Source of the DNA: Malania oleifera
Lineage: Eukaryota > Streptophyta > Magnoliopsida > Santalales > Ximeniaceae
DNA: 64,000 bases
Direction of reading: 5' to 3'
Assembly: GCF_029873635.1 (NCBI RefSeq)
Contig: NC_080422.1
Coordinates: forward strand, 13,485,936 to 13,549,935
Under the pieces are notes generated by a model. That model was not told the origin of the DNA, did no database searches, and was given only the letters and a program-made list of their open reading frames with translations. Of this stretch, positions 55,108-64,000 are shown one piece after another (position 1 is the stretch's first letter; each line of letters begins with the position of its first letter). The translations under genes and the position numbers were made by a program.

Positions 55108-57569
55108 GTATAAAAAAATATATCCCCTTAAAATTTTCAATAAATACTGGGGGTATATGTTTGCTAAAAGAGAAACTTTAATTCAAAACAAGCAAACATA
55201 AATTTTCTGGTTTGTCAATGAAGCACATACTACAATATAACCAGAAAACCACAACCATAATGATCCTAAAAAAAATTTAACAATCACATGTAATATCATA
55301 TGGCAAATTAAATAACTGTGGAAAATCAACATGTTTCAGATTATGATTTTCAATAAAACATTTCATTCAATCTCATGCCACACATGATTTCAAAAAACAG
55401 ATCTAAGTAAAACATATTGGAGCACATAATAGAATGAAATTTAACTTTGGATGCTCCCCCTATCGATTTGAATTCATGCTTAGATACAATAAGCTACTTA
55501 TACTAGATAGAGAATTATTTTATTATGCCTAGTAGTATAAGCCATCATTTGGAAACTTCTAAACTAACCATACTGATTATTAATCAACTATATTTATCCC
55601 TATCAGTATAGTTGTCCCTATAGACCATAGATGCGTCAAAGAATATATATTAAGGCATGTTATGTAGTTCATGGCCCAAGAACATTTCATATCAAATCAT
55701 AGAACTTCAAATGCATGATATAATGTTCAGGAATTTTCAGAAGAGCCTCAATATTTCAAAAAGTGAAGTGATGCATATAAGTCATTTATGCGTTTTCTAT
55801 AGGGATGGAGTTGAGCTCCCTTAATCATTGGATGATTAAGTGATGATGAAATTTAATATTCAATTAGTTTTTACTCATCCTTTAAAAAAAAATATTTTAA
55901 CGTTAATTTTATCATAATCATCTTTAACACAAGGTTTTGGTTTGGGAAAATTCCTGTCGAAATTTTGGCAGCATGCCATCTGTAAATCGGACATTTCCCA
56001 AATTTTCATGCACCAAAACTTGATAGATTCAAACAATCAATTCAAAATAATTTAGTTTGAGCATGCGAGAACCTATATCCATTGCCAACATGCAATACAC
56101 ATCCACTGCATCCACCATGCAAGAGGCATTCAACACAAACATGCAATCCAGTAGTATGATCAACTCAAGATATTCAATATAGCTCAATATTAGTTTGTGT
56201 TAGGAAAATACATAAACTATCCATCAAAGAAATTTTAACCATTTATTGAATCATGGATAGTGCTGCAATGCTATGTACATATAGGCATAAAGGCATAAAC
56301 AATATGGGGATATGAGAGCATTTTAATTTATATAACCATGAAGAATAAAAGCTCCCCCTGAGTTATGCACTTAACCATTTAATGCCTTTTTCATTTTCTA
56401 ATTTCTTTAGCCAAGAGTTATATGATTTTCAATGGTTTAATCTTGGCGTGAATGCGTTAGGCTTATTGGACCAAAAAGTCACAATGAAAATTTATTTAAA
56501 TGAACTAAGCCTACATTGCCTCTTTTCTTTTGAATCTCAATACATGAGAGGCACGAGTTCATAAGGGCTTTCGATTTAAATTGCATATGCATAGGTCTCC
56601 TTGATTAAGACCTAGTGCCACCAACATAGCCATTCAACAACATTTGAAGCTCTAAAGGATTTGACTTAAAGTTTGAGAGCTAGTGGAGTGAATTCGAATG
56701 AATACTTTTAAAGATTAAATCTCCTTTAAGTTCAGAAAAGCATTCATAAAGAAGCAGGACAAAATTTTAAAAAGTTTTCAAAATAGTAAATATATCCCAT
56801 TCATCTTACCAAAGAGCATTTAGGAGTATACAAATTTCATGAACAATGCCCTTTGAATGATGGAAAGTATCCTTTAAATATGATCATTATTTTGGAGTAA
56901 AGATACAAACCGATGAGAGAATGGATCTTTACCAAATGTGATCATGATCTGGTAAAGCTTTTCCTGTGGAGGAGATGAACCAAAATCAGAGGATTTGTAT
57001 TTTGAACTCAAAAGGAACAATCCCCTAGTGGATCCCTCTAATTTTGATTTCAAGGATGTCTTGTGAAAAGCACTCAATATATGTTGTTCATTTTATGGTC
57101 AATAGTGCTTTAAGCCTAGAGTGATGACTTGATTTTGATTTAGGCTTTTCATATTCAAAAGTGAGTTTAGGGTATAGTGATATATGATATAAGATGGAAC
57201 CCTAACACTCAATTTTGTGCAATGGACAACAATGGCTTAACTTAAAGTATTATATTTAAGCATGGGTTAAGTACTTGGAAATATTTACCAAGCAGTGATG
57301 CCTAGTCCATTTGGAAGTGTATTTTATTCAATTTTTGAATTGGTTTGCTAATCTTATGATTCTTAGCATGGTAAAAGTGTATAGTGAATACATAAACTAA
57401 GAATTTTCATTTTAAGCACAAACCACTTCCTAAGCCTACAATCATCACAACCCCTAAACCTAGGAACTAAGGGAAGATTAAAATATTTATACAATTTCTA
57501 TTGGAATTCGATCTTCCTTAGATCCTAATAGATTCACCATCATGATAATCCAATTCATTTTCTTATCTA
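54868..57569 (-). other. Noncoding internal region of the TR-GAG-like element
   Basis: Between gag and the LINE insertion no protease, integrase or RT motif could be read in any minus-strand frame. It contains AGGGGGAG purine motifs (about 55,454 and 56,350) and (TG)n(TA)n at 55,030-55,103. Confidence 0.55.
55030..55103. repeat. (TG)n(TA)n microsatellite
   Basis: About 10 TG units followed by about 25 TA units. Confidence 0.96.
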
Positions 57570-58700
57570 GGCCTCTGGCACTACTAAATGGACACGAAGA
57601 TTGAATGTGCCATTTTCTTTTACAGTGTAAGCAGGTTTTGTAAATACGTGAAAGATTATGCTTACAAATCTTATTTTTGATCGATGAGACATAAAAATAG
57701 CTATTGGATTTAAAGGTTGAACCCTTCTTGAAAATGTTTTTTTTATTATTCTTAAAGGTTTATTATGATTATTCTTTTCATTTTTAACTTCGAGTGTAAC
57801 TCTTAAATAATCATCCATTTCTTTTTCTAAGCAGATAAATTTTAAGATCTTCTTAATCTTTCTCTTTTCTAAGATGGCATAATAATCTTTTATTTTTATT
57901 AATTGCTTTGCCATGCTTTTGTTTTCCTTTTTCAAAATGGATTTCTTCTTAGATAACTTCACTAGAAATTTATTCATTTTCAATAAAGTTTTATCTAACT
58001 TTTCATACGAAGGCATGCTTTCATTTATCAATACAGCACATGATTTATCATAAGATATATCATAGTTATTATATGAATCATTGCATGCAGTTTCAACAGT
58101 ATTGTCACATGGAATATTAGATGATTTATCATATGACACAACATAGCATTCAACATAAGAATAATCACATGCATCATCGACAAAATTATCATGGTATTCA
58201 ACAAATGATTTAACATTGACATATCATAATAGTTAATGTAAGAATCATCAATTGAGTTTAAGATAGAATCATATACCTCTTCTTCTGTTAATGCCATTTC
58301 CCTATCACTTACCACTCCCTGATCATCTGAACATGACACCTCTAGAGTGATGGCCTCCTTTTCCTGGGATTCTCCATATTTCTTTTTGAGTTCATCCCAG
58401 ATTTCCTGTGCACTATGACATGCCATAAACTCAAAAAAAAAAAAAAAATATTAGAATCAAATGCAAGATATAACATGTCCATGGCATATGAATTTGCATG
58501 CATTAACCTAATATCATTTTCATCCAAGGGCATACAAATTTCATTAACAATCACCCACTAGGCCATCCAATTCATTGATTTTATAAATATGCTCATTCTA
58601 ATTTTCCAGGTGGTGTAATCGACACCACAAAATAATGAAGGACTGGGGCGATCATCCCTCACCGAATGGGAATATACCAATGTAAGTCACCTCGATTTTT
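57570..58700 (-). pseudogene. Copia-type gag remnant of the TR-GAG-like element
   Basis: Minus-strand reading: RPSLLFCGVDYTTWKIRMSIFIKSMNWMA, EICMPLDENDIRLMHANSYAMDMLYLAFD, MACHSAQEIWDELKKKYGES, then a coil-rich YEKLDKTLLKMNKFLVKLSKKKSILKKENKSM. In another frame there is an intact CX2CX4HX4C knuckle CLHCKRKWHIQSSC (57,592-57,633). This is the gag layout of large-LTR Copia (SIRE/Maximus-like) elements. An A-run frameshift at about 58,432-58,450 and several stops disable it. No pol follows. Confidence 0.78.
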
Positions 58701-58730
58701 TAGCAAAAACGTTTAAGTCAATGCTACGAG

Positions 58731-58743
58731 GCTCGGATATCAA
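58731..58743 (-). other. PBS-like site of the TR-GAG-like element
   Basis: The minus-strand TTGATATCCGAGCC begins just after the 5' LTR terminus. It is a degenerate form of TGGTATCAGAGCC (tRNA-Met). Confidence 0.55.
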
Positions 58744-59723
58744 TTGTTAGCTTTGGTGTATTCCCAAGAAGGGGGTGAATTGGAATTTTAAAATTTATTC
58801 CTAGGCTTAGCTAATCTAACAGCAGTATATTCTCAACCTAGGGTTTGTCTATACAGTTCCAAATGCGCAGATAAATAAAACATGTGAAAATTAAATCATG
58901 CATGACATTCACAATATAATATACATGTGCGATAAATAAATTACGGAAAAATAAAATACACACACAATATGTTATCGGGGTTCGACCAATACTGCCTACG
59001 TCCGTGCCTCTAGCTCGCAAGTCCGAGGATTCCACTAATGCTCACTTAACGGGTGGAGCGACACCGGTTACAACTAGGTCAAATTTATACAGGGTTGACC
59101 TCAACATTTACAAATTTTTATTGTGGGCGGAGAAGGCCCTAGGTCAAATTCATAGGGCTGACCCTAACCCGATCCTTCCAAGTTAGATCAAACCCCCTCA
59201 AGCCACACCTGAAATTACAACAAATGTAAATTTAAGTACAAGTAAAGTGTTTCTTACACTAAGAAAATTTGCACCAATATGCTCAATCAAATAATGCACT
59301 CACATATGATAGGATATTAAGCTCAAGTGAGATTTAGTTAACTAATGTGTTAACTCTCAACAGGATGTATATCAAAGTGCGTATATGAGAGTGAGACTTT
59401 TGATATCAAGCTAATATGCTTCTTGTGTGCACAATCAAATAGTCTCCATAACCCTAAACAAATATCACATAAATATTTCTCAAATATGAGGCACAATAGA
59501 TAATAGGGTTTTTAAGCTTAATAAAGATGTTTTCCTCAAAGCACAAATCAAGCTTATGATACTTGCAATGAGGATGCAAGATCTTAAGCCACACAAGGGT
59601 TTTTCCCAATCAAATATTTATGAATGAAATATTATGGGAAAAACCTTAAGCAACTCTCCAAAAATCAATTTACAATCAAATAAAAACTAGGGAGAGTTTA
59701 GCCAATGCAAAGAGTATAAAGAA

Positions 59724-61782
59724 TGTTGACCTTATAGGTCATTCTCAGTTTTGCTAATGACAAATAATCTTGGTATTTAATGTTTTTCAAGTTTGTGTGC
59801 AGGTTCATATTAGCAAATCAATTGATGGCACACAAAGTAAAGCCCGAAGACCCTGAAGATTATTTATTGTTGTAATTTATATTATTTGAGTTTGTAATAA
59901 TTTATATCAGTCTGTAATAATCTCTACATGTCATGAATGTAGGTAATTGTAAGCTCAAAATGACCGTAGAATGACCATAGGGACCGAATGACCTTAGGGT
60001 CGGTCAATCGACGCTGAATTTTTGGGACTATCCCAAAACGGTCTCAGTAAGACCTTAGTATGACTCTAGGTCCCAACACTCACATATATCATACAAAATA
60101 CAAGAGTGTTAAAAATGTGCTTAAATTGAATATTTCTAATGAATTTGAGAGAGCTCGGGCAACCGAACCCTAGGAGTTCAAAACTCCTCGAGTGCTCGAA
60201 CTGTTGAAGTGTCAACAGTTGACTTGGGCTCACGGGTGACCGAACCATTGTGTGCGCACTATCCACAGGTGCCCAAACCCATAGAAAGGGACATTCCATC
60301 AACTTGGGCTACTAAGAGATATAGTACAAAAAGAGCCCCGGGCGACCGAACACATGAGTTCGGGTGACCGACCCTATGACCGAGCACCTGAAGTTACGAA
60401 CAAAGGCTACTGACTTTGATTCGGGTTGTCGAAGTATGACTCGGGCGATCGAACCTATTTAAATACCTTTTATTCCCGTGACTGTTTGGGCGATCGAACC
60501 ATGGTTTAGCCACCCAAACCTCGCCGGGTTAAAAATTAATTAACTAAGGTAAAATTGAGTTAATGAGGGTTATGTGCTTAAACATTTTTGAACTTTTTAA
60601 TTAATACCAATAGGTCCTAAACGGTTATATTTTTGACCTTGTTTTTAAATATGTGTTCATATGTGAAGATTAAGAAGAGATTGGCGAAAATAATTAGTAA
60701 AAATCTTCTCAATCTCAAAAATCTCATTTTGCCCAAAATACTCTCAAATATTCACTCCCTTGATACATCTTGACAGTGTGAGAGTTTATTGATTGTCCTT
60801 GTGTTCATTAGATAGTGCTAATACTCCCATTTGTTTAGTTGATTGTTTGATATTATTTTTGGGGAGTCAAGTAAGAGTTTTCCCACAAATTTTTATTTGA
60901 TAAATCTAGTGTTGGGAAAAACTTATTAGCTTAAGGATCTTTGCATTGTCATTGCAAAGATTCCTATAGCTTGATTTTGTTGTGCAAAAACATTTTTCTA
61001 CAAGCTATATTATTCTTTCAAGCAACTCTTGAGCATATTACATTGAAGAAAATATTTTGAGTTGTTTTGAATATTTGCAGCATCTTTGAAACCCTGATTA
61101 TAATTGATATTTGATATATACTATTTTAAAGAAATAGCTTGATTAGAAAACTCTTGAGCATATTAGCGATCATATCTCGTTGAATGTAGCTTGCACAAAA
61201 ATACACATCACTGAGCTTACATTTCCTACATTGTTGATGTGTGGTTAATTGATTATATTGTGCGTATTGGGGTACATATCTGCTTTACTTGAGAAGCATA
61301 ATCACTGTACCAGTTACATTGTGAAAAATACTGTTATATTTCCAGGCGTGGCCTGAGGGGGTTTGATCTAGCCTAGAAAGATCAGGTTGGGGTCAGCCCT
61401 ATGAATTTGACTTAGGGCCTTCTCCGCCTCGCAAGGAAAATTTGTAAGGTTGAGGTCAGCACTATGCTAATTGACTTGGTTGTAATTGGTGTCATTCCAC
61501 CCGTTAAGTGAGTATTAGTGGAATCCCCGGGTTTGTAAGCTAGAGGCAAAGACGTAGGCACAATTGGCCAAACCCCAATAACATTTCTTATGCGTGCTTT
61601 TAATTTTCACATTTTAAATTCCAGCACATGAATGTTTATATTTTACTATTGTGAGTGATTGAGTTTATAATTGCATAGACAGACCCTAGGTTGAGTAATA
61701 CTGCTGTTAAACCGATTGACCTAGTTGATAACTTTTAAATACCCAATTCACCTCCCCTCTTGGGAATACACCAAAGTTAACA
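59724..61782 (+). mobile_element. Copia-type solo LTR inside an LTR, TSD AAGAA
   Basis: TGTTGACCTTATAGGTC to CACCAAAGTTAACA, 2059 bp, flanked by perfect AAGAA (59,719-59,723 and 61,783-61,787). The host LTR sequence (GTATAAAGAA / TACTACCTTC) joins as in the intact partner near 42,850. It contains the block GGCGTGGCCTGAGGGGG..GTTGGGGTCAGCCC..GACGTAGGCACAATTGGCC (61,345-61,580). The cluster of TCGGGCGACCGAAC-like sites spans 60,150-60,510. Confidence 0.95.
60150..60510 (+). promoter_or_regulatory. LTR U3 cluster of GGGCGACCGAAC half-palindromes
   Basis: CTCGGGCAACCGAACC (60,151), ACGGGTGACCGAACC (60,232), CCGGGCGACCGAAC (60,337), TTCGGGTGACCGACC (60,359), TTCGGGTTGTCGAAG (60,421), CTCGGGCGATCGAACC (60,440) and TTTGGGCGATCGAACC (60,485). 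No clear TATA box was identified downstream. Confidence 0.4.
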
Positions 61783-62975
61783 AAGAATACTACCTTCTTT
61801 CAAGATAAATAAATAGATGAGTATAGGAGGTAGAGTTTTGCAATAGGATTGAAGAGATATGAAAATATAGAGATTTTGGACAAAAATATTTTCAGAAAAT
61901 TTTTCTTAATATCAAATCCTAATCATGCTTAATTTTTGCAAATGATGGGCTATATATAGAATTTGGAAAAAATATAGTAGTTGGGGACATATTGGGTATT
62001 TTTGAAAAAAATTAAGTAAGTTTAATTAAACTTAACCCAATTTAACTCTCGGTAAAAATTCAATAACCCGAGAGGGTTGGTTGATCGAACTTAAGGTTCG
62101 GTTAACCGAGTGTACCAGTTCGGTCGACCAGGTAAAAAATGACCTAAGAGGACGGTCAACCATCTTGAGATTTTGAAGGCGATTTCCTAAATCCTTGCGG
62201 TTCGGTCGATCGTATCATTTTGAACTAGGAAGTTTGGTTGACTAGGCAATTGGGGTTTCTCCCGAGGATGTTCGGTCGACTAAAGCATTGAAGCTCATTT
62301 TGGGTCGGTTGACCGAAAGGTCAACTTTTGGCCCAAGGAGGTTCGATCAACCAAGCAATATTATCTTGGCCAGGTTCGGTTGACCGTAGTGTGGTCAAAC
62401 TGTTGACCAAGGACCAGTTTGGTTGACCGAATGCTCTTCATGCATTCTGGTTTGGTCGTCCGAACATGCATTTTAAATGCATTTCAGTCCTAATCTCTAT
62501 GTATATAAACCCTATTCATATGATGATTAAATTTAAGAAGATAGGGCATATTTTTATGTAGTATAGGGAGTCCTATGGTCAGTCTAAGGCATTTGAGAAT
62601 TAACCCCAAAAATCTGGCATTGATCGACCTTAGGTCGATCGAAGGGCGATTCCTAAGGTCCAGCTATGATCATTGAACTTATCTATCCTATCATGCATGA
62701 AATGCATTAATTATTACAGACCATATAATATTACAGACCCAAATGATAAATATAAAGACATAATACAACTTGAAACACAAATTGATCTTCACGCGTGGCT
62801 TTTTTGCAACTCCTTGGAATACGCTAGGATATGCTCGTTCAGGTGCTCTTACGGCTTCCATTTCTCGTCTGTTATTCGTGCTAAGAAAAATAAACCTGTT
62901 CAAATATTCAAGGCACACATATGAGATACTGTAGTTTGTCATAGTCAAAAGAGGGATGTGACCAAAAAGTCAACA

Positions 62976-63588
62976 ACAGTTATATGAGGGGAAGGTATTA
63001 ATACCTTCTACAACACCCATCGGTAGAACAGGTATCACAATTTCTTAGGTATTACCTTCAAAAAGAAATTAAAAAAATAATTATAAAAGAGAGAAAATAC
63101 CTCTTCTAGTCTTCGAGTGATGAAATCACTGTCTGAGTGTCCCAATATGGCTTCGAGAAACCTAAAGTATTACTTTAAAAAGGAGTTGGCCTCAGAATCT
63201 TAAATTTTTAATGAAAATGTGATGATGGCGATGGTGATGGCTGATAAATGTACGAAAATAATTGGTTTTGAAGACATCGAGCTTGTATTATCGACTTGGG
63301 AAACAAAAATTTTATAAAAATGGAACCAAACTTGTATTACCAGTAAATGAAATGATCGGTGGATGAAATGAGTGCGTTTTGAAAAGTGATGATTTGAAAA
63401 ATGTTGTACGATGCATGAGTTTTGAAAATCGAAAGTTTCATCATTGGTCTTATTAAAAAATGAGAAAAATGCTGCAAAAACACATTTTTGGGATTTTTCA
63501 ACAATTTTTTTAAAATTTTTAATAAATAATGTATAAAATACATACTAATATACACAACACACACATACACTAATATTTATACATATAC
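62976..63588. other. Unassigned sequence between LTR elements
   Basis: No gene recognised. It begins close to a perfect 18-bp palindrome GAAGGTATTAATACCTTC (62,991-63,008) and has A/T-rich sequence after 63,460. Confidence 0.4.
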
Positions 63589-63732
63589 TGTAACGACCCA
63601 AAAATTACACCATATTTTTTTGATAAATTATTCTGATACCACTGTTATAGCATCTCAGGCCCCAGAAGAGCACTAAGGTATTCCTGTACATAATAAATGC
63701 ACCTATGCAATGGAAAACATAAAGTCATACAT

Positions 63733-63775
<43 letters not shown>

Positions 63776-64000
63776 CCATACCAAAATCCAGTGTTTCTAA
63801 ACCATAGATACATTCTTACATCTCCCACCGATACCACCCACTCAAAACATAAATTTCAAAATACACTTACCCTATCAACATGGTAAATAAAAGGGTCACC
63901 CTATTTGAGAGCATGATCTGCTCGCCTAACTGGATCACCTGAAAAATGTTAAAGTAACGGGGTGAGACGATGCTCATTAAGTGGAAATATGCTATTATTA
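63589..64000 (-). mobile_element. Gypsy-type LTR, 3' part, runs off the window
   Basis: On the minus strand it ends in TTTTTGGGTCGTTACA (63,589). It contains TTTTTCAGGTGATCCAGTTA (acceptor-like, about 63,928-63,947) and TGAGCATCGTCTCACCCC (63,959-63,976). This matches the LTRs ending at 798 and 54,352. The sequence on its 3' side (63,588 downward) shows no PBS, so it may be a solo or 3' LTR. It includes (TA)n at 63,735-63,770. Confidence 0.75.
63735..63770. repeat. (TA)n microsatellite
   Basis: About 18 TA units inside the terminal LTR. Confidence 0.96.

Larger units (their letters stand above)
41878..62975 (-). mobile_element. Copia-type TR-GAG-like LTR element with nested insertions
   Basis: Two large LTRs in minus orientation (3' LTR 41,878-44,076; 5' LTR 58,745-62,975 including an insertion) both run TGTTGACTTTTTGGTC to ..AAAGCTAACA on the minus strand. 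A purine tract AAAAAAGGGGAGAT (44,077-44,090) adjoins the 3' LTR and a PBS-like TGATATCCGAGCC (58,731-58,743) adjoins the 5' LTR. Flanking pentamers are GCAGT (41,873-41,877) and ACAGT (62,976-62,980), one mismatch. The internal region without the LINE is only about 4.4 kb and holds a gag remnant but no recognisable pol. This is the make-up of non-autonomous TR-GAG elements. Confidence 0.82.
58745..62975 (-). repeat. 5' LTR of the TR-GAG-like element, split by a solo LTR
   Basis: LTR halves are 58,745-59,723 and 61,783-62,975 on the plus map, matching 41,878-44,076. The TATA box CTATATATAG is at 61,950-61,959 (minus). About ten GGTCGACC-type near-palindromes lie at 62,075-62,650, including TTAGGTCGATCGAAGG near 62,633. 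Confidence 0.88.

Noticed and set aside
1..64000. tRNA, rRNA or other RNA genes and endogenous pararetrovirus sequence
   Set aside because: I looked for tRNA-like A and B boxes, rRNA stretches and pararetrovirus motifs and found none convincing; the tRNA-Met complements seen are retroelement primer binding sites.

Overview
The window is plant nuclear DNA, most likely from a eudicot and probably a woody species with a repeat-rich genome. Three things point there: a single-exon Golgi nucleotide-sugar transporter gene of the plant GONST3/GGLT1 type, a decayed SAUR (small auxin-up RNA) gene, and dense Ty1/copia, Ty3/gypsy and L1 LINE retrotransposons with tRNA-Met-type primer binding sites (TGGTATCAgAG). 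The sequence is AT-rich with many (TA)n, (AC)n and (GA)n tracts. The species cannot be fixed from sequence alone.

Layout. 1-4.2 kb: remnants of a Copia LTR and a Gypsy-type LTR, then a decayed Copia element (Copia A) split by a Copia solo LTR. 4.9-6.2 kb: an RTE-like LINE 3' remnant and one end of a hAT-like DNA transposon. 6.9-11.8 kb: a minus-strand Copia (Copia B) with short LTRs and a scrambled 3' end. 13.36-14.49 kb: the only intact host gene, a GDP-sugar transporter (GONST3-like). 15.8-16.1 kb: a MITE-like inverted repeat. 16.5-21.2 kb: Copia C. 21.2-24.35 kb: a minus-strand Gypsy 5' end. 24.35-27.2 kb: a Copia LTR tail and Copia E. 27.2-27.3 kb: a 114-bp alternating purine-pyrimidine tract. 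27.38-27.74 kb: a SAUR pseudogene. 28-35 kb: Copia F, split by a Gypsy-type solo LTR with a perfect 5-bp target-site duplication (TSD). 35.1-40.8 kb: a Gypsy element truncated in integrase, inserted exactly at the Copia F polypurine tract. 41.9-63.0 kb: a nested set. A minus-strand LTR element with Copia-type gag but no recognisable pol (TR-GAG-like) holds a roughly 5.7-kb L1 LINE. The LINE carries two Gypsy-type solo LTRs, and the host element's 5' LTR carries a further Copia-type solo LTR. 63.6 kb to the end: another Gypsy-type LTR.

No operon-like cooperation exists here. The GONST3-like gene is an island between retrotransposons. Every retroelement coding region has stops, frameshifts or truncations, and several have lost a catalytic Asp.

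The most unusual signal is regulatory. LTRs from several apparently different Copia and Gypsy lineages carry clusters of near-palindromes centred on GTCGAC, with lineage-specific flanks: TTCGTCGACGAA, AACCGTCGACGGTT-like, and TTCGGTCGACCGAA. In the LTRs where a TATA box can be recognised, the cluster lies just upstream of it. The Gypsy-type LTRs also share a GTAAG donor-like site after a CT-rich leader, a minisatellite, a TGAGN(4)CTCACCCC hairpin motif and a CAG acceptor-like site in the same order, which suggests an intron inside the LTR.
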